Shown in pieces: positions 6,916 through 13,878 of a stretch of 21,751 nt of DNA; position 1 is the first letter of the stretch; every line of letters begins with the position of its first letter. Below the pieces are notes generated by a model. That model ran no database searches. It was not told the origin of the DNA and saw only the letters and a list, made by a program, of their open reading frames with translations. The stretch covers positions 1-21,751 of the forward strand of contig JAOZOT010000019.1 in assembly GCA_029933115.1 (NCBI GenBank). The letters are read 5' to 3'. The translations under genes were made by a program, and so were the position numbers. This DNA comes from Anaerolineae bacterium (GTDB lineage: Bacteria; Chloroflexota; Anaerolineae; E26-bin7).

Positions 6916-7281
6916 GTGAAAATTTACTTGTGTCTCCTTGACGAAGGTGAACTGGCAGAATTAGATACGCTACTCGAAGAACTCACCACACTGTCAATCT
7001 GGTTCGTCGAAGAAAGCGAGTATGATAGCTGGCTGGAGGCCAGGATGGTCGCCTCTGAAGTGATCGAGCTCATCCGGCGAGGGGAGGAAGTGAGAGGATT
7101 GCTTTTCAGAGACGAGCCAATCTCCGAAAACCTTTTGCTGGATCTGGTAGATGACCTGCAATTGTTGACCGAAATGGCCGACATCCTACGAAATCTGGGC
7201 TACACAGGCACGTTCCGACTCAAACGGCGTGCAAAACGCATGATCGAAATCCTCGGTGAATCCTGCATCGAGATAGCATAG
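6916..7281 (+). CDS. hypothetical small acidic helical protein
   Basis: The frame is open from 6844, which would overlap the previous gene. I prefer GTG 6916, giving 121 residues, because GGAGG sits at 6900-6904 (an 11-nt spacer, rather long) and the sequence from VKIYLCLLDEGEL looks like a folded start. The predicted structure is an initial strand then mostly alpha-helix, rich in Leu and Glu, ending in a basic RLKRRAKRM stretch. No family was recognised. It lies directly upstream of a strong terminator (7308-7339) and probably shares a transcript with the 198-residue gene. The alternative start at 6844 would add 24 residues. Confidence 0.55.
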   Translation: MKIYLCLLDEGELAELDTLLEELTTLSIWFVEESEYDSWLEARMVASEVIELIRRGEEVRGLLFRDEPISENLLLDLVDDLQLLTEMADILRNLGYTGTFRLKRRAKRMIEILGESCIEIA

Positions 7282-7307
7282 AAGGTCAAAAGCACTAAGA
7301 GACAGGT

Positions 7308-7339
7308 AGAAAAGCCCTTGGTAGAGCCAGGGCTTTTCT
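7308..7339. terminator. intrinsic terminator, copy 1 of the repeated module
   Basis: AGAAAAGCCCT (7308-7318) pairs perfectly with AGGGCTTTTCT (7329-7339). The arms carry the A-tract and T-tract, so it can work in both directions. It closes the unit ending at 7281. Confidence 0.85.
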
Positions 7340-7413
7340 GTTCATCACTCCATTCGCGCCTCAGTGCCTCTTTTTGCACATAACCTCACTTTGTGGTACG
7401 ATATAGCGCGGGA
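7309..7413 (+). repeat. 105-bp direct repeat, copy 1 (terminator plus promoter)
   Basis: The sequence at 7309-7413 recurs at 8415-8519 (offset 1106) with one difference (T at 7345, C at 8451). Each copy contains the terminator hairpin and the TTGCAC-17-TACGAT promoter. Weaker similarity continues to about 7440: the GTG start and following AACC of the gene at 8531 correspond to ATA and AACC at 7423-7429, as if copy 1 kept a decayed gene start. Confidence 0.95.
7374..7402 (+). promoter_or_regulatory. promoter of the MNT-HEPN pair (repeat copy 1)
   Basis: TTGCAC (7374-7379), a 17-bp spacer ending in TTGTGG, then TACGAT (7397-7402). It implies an untranslated leader of about 160 nt before the MNT start at 7569. 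Confidence 0.65.
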
Positions 7414-7568
7414 ACACCAGCCATAAACCTGTGCAAATGCGCTCTAGTACACCTGCTCTGCTGGGCCCGTGCCCTGCTGTCAGAGCTGCAACGAATCAGG
7501 ATTGCAGCCTGACCATCACGGACCACCACAAGCAACAAACACCTTTGCAGCGCGAAAGGGCAGACAAG

Positions 7569-7889
7569 ATGCTAACAGAAGCGGATCGTCAAATTGCACG
7601 CGAATTCCAGCGCCGCCTGGCAGAACTCGTGCCTCTCCTCGATCTGCGTGTGTTCGGCTCGCGAGCCAGGGGTGATGCCATACCTGATTCGGACCTCGAT
7701 GTGTTCATCGAACTGGAAACATGTACCCCTGAACTACGCCAACGCATCAGTGAGATCGCCTGGGAGGTAGGTTTCGAAATGGATCGGATCATCTCTACAG
7801 TAGTGACCACCCGGGTCGAACTGGAGCACGGAGCGATGGGAGCCAACCCGCTTGTCTTGAACGTCGAACGAGAAGGGATCCGGCCATGA
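7569..7889 (+). CDS. mntA: minimal nucleotidyltransferase (MNT), antitoxin-type
   Basis: The 106-residue MNT-family protein has the polymerase-beta-like core GSRARG (30-35), the paired aspartates D42 and D44 in SDLDVFIEL, and a third aspartate D72 in FEMDRI, so the metal-binding triad is complete. In the characterised MntA-HepT pairs, the MNT enzyme transfers AMP to a tyrosine of the HEPN toxin and silences it. That function is inferred here from family and context. The frame is open from GTG 7431, but the conserved domain begins near ATG 7569, which has AAAGGG about 8 nt upstream; the extra 46 residues look non-coding. Its stop overlaps the HEPN start by 4 nt (ATGA). The symbol follows the named MntA-HepT system and is tentative. 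Confidence 0.85.
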   Translation: MLTEADRQIAREFQRRLAELVPLLDLRVFGSRARGDAIPDSDLDVFIELETCTPELRQRISEIAWEVGFEMDRIISTVVTTRVELEHGAMGANPLVLNVEREGIRP

Positions 7890-8317
7890 ATCCGGAGCAG
7901 CTTGCAGACTTGCTTCGCTACAGGATGGAGCAAGCTCACGAGACCTTGCGAGAAGCAGAGATCTTGCTCAAAGAGTCCGCCTTGCGCGGTACAATCAACC
8001 GTGCCTATTATGCCATGTTCTACGCTCTACTGGCCCTTCTCGCGACCAAGAGGCTCGGCACGTCCAAGCACAGCGGGGCACTGGCTCTCTTTGATCGCGA
8101 GTTTGTAAAGACCGGTCTGTTTCCTCGTGAGCTCTCCCGTTCCCTCCACCTGGCTTTTGACCGTCGTCAGACACACGATTATGGCGAAATGATTCCGGTG
8201 AACCGCCAGATTGCCGAGAGGACTTTGACGGACGCCAAAACTTTTGTAGCAGCTATCGAGTCGCACTTGCGCTCAACTGGGCACCTCGCTGCTACTCAAG
8301 AAGAGACGAATGAATAG
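7886..8317 (+). CDS. HEPN-domain protein, probable RNase toxin of an MNT-HEPN pair
   Basis: The 143-residue helical protein matches the HEPN family that pairs with minimal nucleotidyltransferases. Typical elements are RGTINRAYYAMFYALLALL (34-52), FVKTGLFPRELSRSLHLAFD (73-92) and the active-site-like RRQTHDY (93-99). The latter gives Arg, His97 and Tyr99, close to the R-Xn-H-X-Y motif of HepT toxins, although the Arg-His spacing here (x2 or x3) is shorter than the x4 of HepT. By analogy the protein would cut RNA and Tyr99 could be the AMPylation target. It overlaps mntA by 4 nt and is followed by repeat copy 2 with its terminator. HEPN proteins of this branch are sometimes not toxic, so the role needs testing. 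Confidence 0.85.
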   Translation: MNPEQLADLLRYRMEQAHETLREAEILLKESALRGTINRAYYAMFYALLALLATKRLGTSKHSGALALFDREFVKTGLFPRELSRSLHLAFDRRQTHDYGEMIPVNRQIAERTLTDAKTFVAAIESHLRSTGHLAATQEETNE

Positions 8318-8414
8318 AAGTAGCCTCTAAGTCAACCCGACCAGATTGGCGGATGGTTAAACTCTAACCTGGAGTTTGTACGAGTTTCAGAGGTAACCTA
8401 TATTTTTTATGGAG

Positions 8415-8445
8415 GAAAAGCCCTTGGTAGAGCCAGGGCTTTTCT
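8415..8445. terminator. intrinsic terminator, copy 2 of the repeated module
   Basis: GAAAAGCCCT pairs with AGGGCTTTTC as in copy 1. It would end the MNT-HEPN transcript. Between 8318 and 8414 I see only a weak inverted repeat (AAACTC 8359-8364 / GAGTTT 8372-8377) and a T-run at 8403-8408. Confidence 0.8.
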
Positions 8446-8479
8446 GTTCACCACTCCATTCGCGCCTCAGTGCCTCTTT

Positions 8480-8508
8480 TTGCACATAACCTCACTTTGT
8501 GGTACGAT
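8480..8508 (+). promoter_or_regulatory. promoter of the G5/propeller lipoprotein (repeat copy 2)
   Basis: TTGCAC (8480-8485), 17 bp, TACGAT (8503-8508), with TGTGG directly before the -10. The start near 8515 leaves a leader of only about 16 nt containing GGGAG. Confidence 0.65.
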
Positions 8509-8530
8509 ATAGCGCGGGAGAATACCGGCC

Positions 8531-10132
8531 GTGAACCCACCTAAATGTCCTCCTGAGATCTGTGATTTGCGATTTGTGACTTTGGCCCTTATCTTGGCAG
8601 CGGGATTGCTCCTCCTACCGGCGTGCGGCCCCCGGCAACCAATGCCGGTGACCATCGTCGTTGATGGAGAGCAACGCGTCGTGCAAACCACCGGCGCTAC
8701 GGTGCGCGATGTCCTGGCAGAGAGCGGCATCACCCTGGGCGAACTGGACCGCGTCGAGCCGGACCTCTGGGTAGAAACCACCCCCGGCATGAGCATTACC
8801 GTCGTCCGCGTGGAGGAAAAGCTCGAGACGGTCAGAGAAGTCGTTCCCTTCGAGCACAGGACTGTCAAAAGCGAGGCCCTGGCCGAAGGAGAGACCCGCC
8901 TGATCCAGCCCGGCGCCAACGGCGAGGTAGAGATCACCTATCGCGTCATTTTGGAAGACGGGGTGGAGGTAGCCCGCCACGAACTGAGAAGGACAACCAT
9001 CAGCGAAGCAGTGGACGAAATCATTGTGGTGGGCACTCACAGCGCCCTCGTCTCCGTGCCCATCAGTGGCACTATTGCTTACATCTCGGCCGGCAACGCC
9101 TGGCTCATGCGGGAGGCCAGCGGCGGCCGGCGCCCCCTCACCTCAGAAGGCGACCTGGACAGCCGCGTCTTCGCCCTTTCACCCGATGGCCGCCAACTCC
9201 TTTTCACTCGCAGCGGCGGCACCGACTCCACAGCCCCCCTCAACACCCTCTGGATTATCACCACCACCATCCTGGGGGAAAAAGCCCAGCCCTTGGGCCT
9301 CGAGGGGCTCATCTACGGCGAATGGGCCGGCGATGGCCGCCGCTTTGCCTACTCCACGGCCGAGCGCACCGAGGGCTCGCCCGGCTGGAAGGCCAACAAC
9401 GACCTCTGGATTGCCTCCTTCACCGAGACGGGGGCCAGTCCCATAACCGTGACCCAGATTCTCTCGCCCTCGGCCGAAAGCGTCTACAGTTGGTGGGGAA
9501 CCAACTACGCCTGGTCACCCGATGGACGCTACTTTGCCTACGGCCAAGCCGACGAGGTGGGCCTCATTGACGCCACCAGCGGTGAACGGATCCCTCTCAT
9601 CCAGTTCCCCGTCTACCATACCTACGGTGAATGGGTCTGGACGCCCGGCCTTTCCTGGTCGCCCGACAGCCGCTTTATAGCCTGCATTGTTCACGGTCCT
9701 TCGGAAACGGGGGAAGAATCTCCAGAAGACAGTCCTATTTTCGACGTATGGGTCGTCAGCGTAGACGGCCAGGTCAAGGCCAAATTGGTCAGCAAAGCAG
9801 GCATGTGGGCTGCTCCTCACTGGTCGCCGGTTCACTCGGTGGCGGGCCGTCAGGAGAGTGCCATCGCCTACGGTCGGGCGCAAGAGCCCTACAACTCGCA
9901 ACTGGGCCTTTATGACCTCTATGTCGTGGACCGAGACGGCAGCAACGAACGCAAGCTATTCCCTTCCGGCGATGAACTCGGCCTGGAAGCCCCGCAAATG
10001 GCTTGGTCGCCCGGCGGCGATCAACTGGTAATCGCCCACAGGGGCAACCTCTACCGACTCGACGTGGCCGACGGCCAACTCCGGCAACTCACTGCCGACG
10101 GCGAAAGTGGCCATCCACGCTGGTCCCGCTAA
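8531..10132 (+). CDS. lipoprotein with ubiquitin-like (DUF348) and G5 domains plus TolB-like beta-propeller
   Basis: This 533-residue exported protein is of unknown function. The N-terminus has a hydrophobic stretch (about 15-30) ending in a lipobox, LPAC, with C32, so it is probably anchored to the outer face of the membrane. Residues about 39-80 (VTIVVDGEQRVVQTTGATVRDVL) match the DUF348 repeat and about 97-168 match a G5 domain. Both are known from wall-associated proteins such as RpfB and YabE, where they bind carbohydrate or peptidoglycan. Residues about 178-533 contain repeated LSPDGRQLLF, WSPDGRYFAY, WSPDSRFIA and WSPGGDQLVI blades, a TolB/WD40-like propeller. The start is GTG 8531 with GGGAG 10 nt upstream; no better start keeps the signal peptide. 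Joining these domains is unusual, and no lytic enzyme domain is present. Confidence 0.85.
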   Translation: MNPPKCPPEICDLRFVTLALILAAGLLLLPACGPRQPMPVTIVVDGEQRVVQTTGATVRDVLAESGITLGELDRVEPDLWVETTPGMSITVVRVEEKLETVREVVPFEHRTVKSEALAEGETRLIQPGANGEVEITYRVILEDGVEVARHELRRTTISEAVDEIIVVGTHSALVSVPISGTIAYISAGNAWLMREASGGRRPLTSEGDLDSRVFALSPDGRQLLFTRSGGTDSTAPLNTLWIITTTILGEKAQPLGLEGLIYGEWAGDGRRFAYSTAERTEGSPGWKANNDLWIASFTETGASPITVTQILSPSAESVYSWWGTNYAWSPDGRYFAYGQADEVGLIDATSGERIPLIQFPVYHTYGEWVWTPGLSWSPDSRFIACIVHGPSETGEESPEDSPIFDVWVVSVDGQVKAKLVSKAGMWAAPHWSPVHSVAGRQESAIAYGRAQEPYNSQLGLYDLYVVDRDGSNERKLFPSGDELGLEAPQMAWSPGGDQLVIAHRGNLYRLDVADGQLRQLTADGESGHPRWSR

Positions 10133-10142
10133 GTGCCTTGAC

Positions 10143-10337
10143 AGCGTGTCTGAAAAATGCTCGTAGTGGCGACTTGAGTCGCTAACGACCGGTGCTCTGG
10201 GGCTAAAAACGACTGAAGTCGTTACTACGAGCGCCACCCTCTGAATTTTCAGACACGCTCTGAGAAATTCGTAGTAACGACTGAAGTCGTTCCCGAAGCG
10301 GCTGAAGCCGCCACTACGAACACTCTTCAGACATGCT
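10143..10337. repeat. two abutting palindromic repeat (MITE/REP-like) elements
   Basis: The first element has terminal inverted repeats AGCGTGTCTGAAAAAT (10143-10158) and ATTTTCAGACACGCT (10245-10259). The second runs from about 10260 and ends at 10337 with a variant of the same terminus read in reverse (AGCATGTCTGAAGAG). Inside both are CGTAGT...ACTACG pairs bracketing short palindromes: GCGACT-TG-AGTCGC, AACGACT-GA-AGTCGTT (twice) and GCGGCT-GA-AGCCGC. The arms differ but keep pairing, which implies that structure matters. No ORF lies inside. The block fills the space between the lipoprotein and the GH/ligase gene. Confidence 0.85.
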
Positions 10338-10349
10338 CCAGGTGGGGGA

Positions 10350-13300
10350 TTGGAAGTATTGACTTTTCAAAAAGGCGCTCGCTCTCTGACGATTCGTATC
10401 TACCTTTACACTTTGGCCCTGACAGTCCTGGCTGTGGCAGCCATAGCCCTGTGGTGGATGCAACGCCGGACAATCCAAGACGTGGGCTCTATCGTGAGTA
10501 CCCCCCAAGCCTCAGTCTATCCCTTTGGGGTCAACGTCTCTCTGGAACAGTACGAGGCCACCGACCGCGAGCGCGCGCTGGCTATGATCGAGGCTGCCGG
10601 TTTGCGCTGGATCCGCCAGTCTTTCCCCTGGGCCGAAATTGAGCCCCAGCCAGGCCATTACCGCTGGCAACCTTGGGACGAGCTTGTGTCCGCCGTGCAA
10701 GCGCACGACCTGAAAATTATCGCCGTGCTGGACACCGCTCCGTCCTGGGCTCGGCGCGACCCGGAGGCTGAAAACCTTCACACGCCACCTCGGGAGACCG
10801 CCGACTATGGCCGGTTTGTGCGGGCCTTTGCCGAGCGATATAGCGAGCAGATTGACTACTACCAGATCTGGGACGAGCCCAACATCAGCGCTCACTGGGG
10901 CGATAGCTACGTAGACGCAGCCGCTTACACCGCCCTTCTGCGAGAGGGCTACGCCCAGATCAAAGCTGCCGATCCCACAGCCTGCGTCCTGACTGCCGGC
11001 CTGGCCCCGACCACCGAGGAGGGGCCACTGAATCTGAACGAGGTCACTTTCCTGCGTGGCCTCTACGCCGCCGGTGGCCGGGACTATTTCGATGTCCTGG
11101 CCGCCAAACCCTACGGCTTCTGGAGTGGCCCAGATGACCGACGGCAGGACGTGGCTGTGCTCAACTTCTCCCGTCTGGCTCTCCTGCGCCAGGTCATGGT
11201 TGACGAGGGCGATGGGGAGAAGGCTGTCTGGGCTGTGGAATTCGGCTGGAACGCCCTGCCCTCAGACTGGGCTGGCCGACCCTCACCCTGGGGCACAGAT
11301 TCGGAAGAACTCCAGGCCCGGCGCACGGTGGGAGCCGTCCGTCGGGCCCAGGACGAATGGCCTTGGCTGGGAGCGATGCTTCTGCCTGAGTTTCAACCTA
11401 GGGCCGGGGACGATGACCCCCGCTGGGGCTTTGCTCTGGTGGACCGTGATTGGGAGCCACGCTTGCTCTACCGGCGTATTCGGGAGGTGGCGACGGCCCC
11501 TCCGGTGGCCCACGTGGGCTACTACCCGGCCGACCATTACACGGCACAATACCAGGGCTCCTGGCGCCGGTCCCCGCTGGGAGCCGACATCGGCCAGGAC
11601 GGGGATAGCCTGACCATCCCGTTCAAGGGCACACGGCTCGACCTGACCGTCCGCCGGGGCGATTTCCTGGGTTATCTTTACATTACCATAGACGGGCAGC
11701 CCGCCAACCGCCTGCCCCGGGACAGTCAGGGCCGGTCATATCTTATCTTGTACGATCCCCTGTACCGCATGGAGACCGTCACCCTGGCGGCCGGCCTGCC
11801 CGACACGACCCATGAGGCAGTCATCGTAGCCCGGGGAGGCTGGGGGCAGTGGGCCCTCGTTGGCTGGACAGTGACCAGAGAGGCCGACGTCCGACTCTAC
11901 CGTGTCGCCCTGAGTTTGATTGGGGTGGGGGCCTTGCTGGTGCTCTGGCGATTGTTGGCTCTGATCAGCAAGCAGCGAGAGTGCGCCTGTTCCCTGCTGA
12001 CGACCTACAGTTCCCGGTTGGGAGAGTACGCCGCACGCTATCGCTCCCTCAACGAGGGGCTGCAATTGGCCCTGACGGCCGGTGCTGCGGCTGTGTTCTA
12101 TTTCTCGCCTTGGCTGCCCCTCAGTTTATTGAGCCTGCTCGCCCTGGCCCTTTTGATCTGGCTGCGCCTGGACCTGGGCCTGGCCCTGGTGGCCTTTTGC
12201 GTGCCTTTTTTCCTCCAGCCCAAGCACATCCTGGGCCGCTCCTTTTCGATGGTGGAGATCACCACGCTTTTGTGCTGTGCTGCCTGGGCTTTATCGAGCC
12301 TCAGTAGATCGCAGTTCTTGCTCGCAGTGGGCGCTTCAGCGCCTCAGGAGCGCACTACGAACTCAAATTGTGATCTGCTGAACCTCGATTGGGCTGTGCT
12401 GTTCTTCGTAGCCGTGAGCGCCTTCTCCCTGCTCCTCGCTGAGAATTATGGGGTGGCCATGCGGGAGTTTCGGGTGGTAGTTTTCGAGTCGGCTCTTTTC
12501 TACTTTTTGCTGCGGGTTAGTTCCCTCTCCAGGGGACAGGTCTGGCGGGTCATTGACGCTCTCGTCCTGGCCGCCACCTTGGTAGCCTTCATCGGCCTCT
12601 ATCAGTATTTCTTCACCGCCGACATCATCACCGCCGAGGGAGTACGCCGCGTCCGGGGCCTCTACGGCTCTCCGAACAACTTGAGCTTGTTTCTGGACCG
12701 CATTGTGCCCGTCCTGGCTGCTGTAGCCCTCTTCGCCCGGCAACACCGGCGGCGAGTAGCCTACGCTCTGTGCAGCCTGCCGGTGCTTCTCTGCCTCTAC
12801 CTGACCTATTCGCGGGGAGCCTGGTTATTGGGTCTACCGGCCGCTGCTCTCTTTATCGGCCTTTTGCGGGGGAAGAGGACTTTGTGGGTCTCATTGGCCG
12901 TCGTCGGTGTCATTGCCCTGAGTTTGCTTCCCCTGGTCAGCACCGAGCGGCTCAGCTCGCTTTTCGACACCCAGGGTGGCACCACCTTCTTCCGCCTGAA
13001 GCTGTGGCAGGCCAGCCTGAACATGATCAAGGATCATCCCTTCTTTGGAGTAGGACTCGACAATTTCCTGTATCAGTATCGTACCCGCTACGTCTTGCCC
13101 GAGGCCTGGCAGGAGTTGGACCTCTCTCACCCGCACAACATTGTCCTGGACTATTGGACACGCCTGGGGATACCGGGGATTGTGGCCTTGGTCTGGTTGG
13201 AAGGGGCCTTCTTCGTCAGGGGCCTGCGTCTCTACCGTCGCCTGCCCGGCCGAAATGAACAGGCCCTGGCCCTGGGGCTCATGGCCAGCATGGTAGCCTG

Positions 13301-13439
13301 CCTGGCCCACGGCCTGATTGACAATTCCTACTTTCTGGTGGACTTGGCTTTCGTCTTCTTCATCACTGTGGGGATCATTGCGGGGATGAGCGTTCAGATC
13401 GAAGCACCGGACTCCGGCAGAACTACCTCAACGCTGTGA
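10350..13439 (+). CDS. fusion of a TIM-barrel glycoside hydrolase and an O-antigen ligase/polymerase-like membrane domain
   Basis: A 1029-residue protein. Residues 18-36 form a transmembrane anchor. Residues about 55-380 form a clan GH-A-type barrel (GH39/GH5-like) with probable acid/base E176 in YYQIWDEPN and nucleophile E297 in WAVEFGWN. Residues about 390-510 look like a beta-sandwich carbohydrate-binding module. About 515-1012 contain many transmembrane helices with O-antigen ligase/Wzy_C features: LYGSPNNLSLFLDR (771-784), TYSRGAWLLG (819-828), HPFFGVGLDNFLYQY (896-910) and SHPHNIVLDYWTRLGIPG (926-943). It probably trims and then ligates or polymerises a surface glycan outside the membrane; the substrate is unknown. 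The start is TTG 10350 or TTG 10359 (AGGTGGGGG upstream). A palindromic repeat copy is inserted in frame at 12322-12360. Confidence 0.85.
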   Translation: MEVLTFQKGARSLTIRIYLYTLALTVLAVAAIALWWMQRRTIQDVGSIVSTPQASVYPFGVNVSLEQYEATDRERALAMIEAAGLRWIRQSFPWAEIEPQPGHYRWQPWDELVSAVQAHDLKIIAVLDTAPSWARRDPEAENLHTPPRETADYGRFVRAFAERYSEQIDYYQIWDEPNISAHWGDSYVDAAAYTALLREGYAQIKAADPTACVLTAGLAPTTEEGPLNLNEVTFLRGLYAAGGRDYFDVLAAKPYGFWSGPDDRRQDVAVLNFSRLALLRQVMVDEGDGEKAVWAVEFGWNALPSDWAGRPSPWGTDSEELQARRTVGAVRRAQDEWPWLGAMLLPEFQPRAGDDDPRWGFALVDRDWEPRLLYRRIREVATAPPVAHVGYYPADHYTAQYQGSWRRSPLGADIGQDGDSLTIPFKGTRLDLTVRRGDFLGYLYITIDGQPANRLPRDSQGRSYLILYDPLYRMETVTLAAGLPDTTHEAVIVARGGWGQWALVGWTVTREADVRLYRVALSLIGVGALLVLWRLLALISKQRECACSLLTTYSSRLGEYAARYRSLNEGLQLALTAGAAAVFYFSPWLPLSLLSLLALALLIWLRLDLGLALVAFCVPFFLQPKHILGRSFSMVEITTLLCCAAWALSSLSRSQFLLAVGASAPQERTTNSNCDLLNLDWAVLFFVAVSAFSLLLAENYGVAMREFRVVVFESALFYFLLRVSSLSRGQVWRVIDALVLAATLVAFIGLYQYFFTADIITAEGVRRVRGLYGSPNNLSLFLDRIVPVLAAVALFARQHRRRVAYALCSLPVLLCLYLTYSRGAWLLGLPAAALFIGLLRGKRTLWVSLAVVGVIALSLLPLVSTERLSSLFDTQGGTTFFRLKLWQASLNMIKDHPFFGVGLDNFLYQYRTRYVLPEAWQELDLSHPHNIVLDYWTRLGIPGIVALVWLEGAFFVRGLRLYRRLPGRNEQALALGLMASMVACLAHGLIDNSYFLVDLAFVFFITVGIIAGMSVQIEAPDSGRTTSTL
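12322..12360. repeat. palindromic repeat copy inside the GH/ligase coding sequence
   Basis: The sequence has the same plan as the intergenic repeats: CGCAGTG, then the palindrome GGCGCT-TC-AGCGCC (12330-12343), then AGGAGCGC and ACTACGA. It lacks the outer AGCGTGTCTGAA termini. It encodes about residues 658-670 (LAVGASAPQERTT), a hydrophilic loop between predicted membrane helices, and leaves the frame open. Confidence 0.65.
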
Positions 13440-13459
13440 AAGATAGGAGAGAACACTTA

Positions 13460-13876
13460 ATGAAAAAAACACAAGTACAGGTCAAATGGCTCGACAAACT
13501 CCAGTTCGTGGGCACCGATAGCACCAAGCACTCTCTGGTAATGTCCTCCCAGGACGAGGAGAACGCTACGGGCCTCAAGCCCTCCGAGCTCCTCTTGCTG
13601 GGTCTGGGAGGATGCACGGCTGTAGACATTATTATTATCATGCGCAAAAAGCGCCAGGCGGTGACGGGTCTGGAGATCAATGTCCACGGGGAGCAGGACG
13701 AGAACCCGCCTTGGACTTTCCGCCACATCCACCTGGAATACGTGGTACGGGGCAAAGGACTGTCGGAGAAAGGTCTAGCCCAGGCTATCAGACTTTCGGA
13801 GGAGAAGTACTGCTCTGTGAGAAACAGCCTGGCCTGTGAGGTCACCAGCAGTTACCGCATCGTGGAGGAGGAGTAG
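13460..13876 (+). CDS. OsmC/Ohr-family protein (YhfA-like)
   Basis: A 138-residue protein of the OsmC fold. Characterised OsmC/Ohr members reduce organic hydroperoxides with two cysteines. Here C52 (in LGLGGCTAVDI) and C118 (in EEKYCSVRNSL) occupy the expected positions. The LLLGLGGCTAVDIIIIMRKKRQ helix resembles the YhfA branch, whose substrate is less certain. The frame opens at 13436, but ATG 13460 has AGGAGA about 10 nt upstream and starts the conserved domain. It follows the GH/ligase stop by 20 nt and ends 2 nt before the decarboxylase gene, so it is within an apparent operon. The link to polysaccharide genes may be only co-transcription. Confidence 0.88.
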   Translation: MKKTQVQVKWLDKLQFVGTDSTKHSLVMSSQDEENATGLKPSELLLLGLGGCTAVDIIIIMRKKRQAVTGLEINVHGEQDENPPWTFRHIHLEYVVRGKGLSEKGLAQAIRLSEEKYCSVRNSLACEVTSSYRIVEEE

Positions 13877-13878
13877 GA

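Larger units (their letters stand above)
8415..8519 (+). repeat. 105-bp direct repeat, copy 2 (terminator plus promoter)
   Basis: This is the second copy of 7309-7413, differing at one position (8451). It ends 11 nt before the GTG of the lipoprotein gene and supplies that gene's promoter. Here the sequence after the repeat reads GGCCGTGAACC, that is, with an intact start codon. Confidence 0.95.

Noticed and set aside
7431..7568. N-terminal 46-residue extension of the MNT protein
   Set aside because: The sequence is low in family similarity and partly a decayed copy of the lipoprotein gene start. The conserved domain begins at 7569 with its own Shine-Dalgarno.
10143..10337. CRISPR-like repeated units
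   Set aside because: The units are inverted, of unequal length and spacing, and there are no unique spacers of constant size. They fit palindromic mobile repeats.
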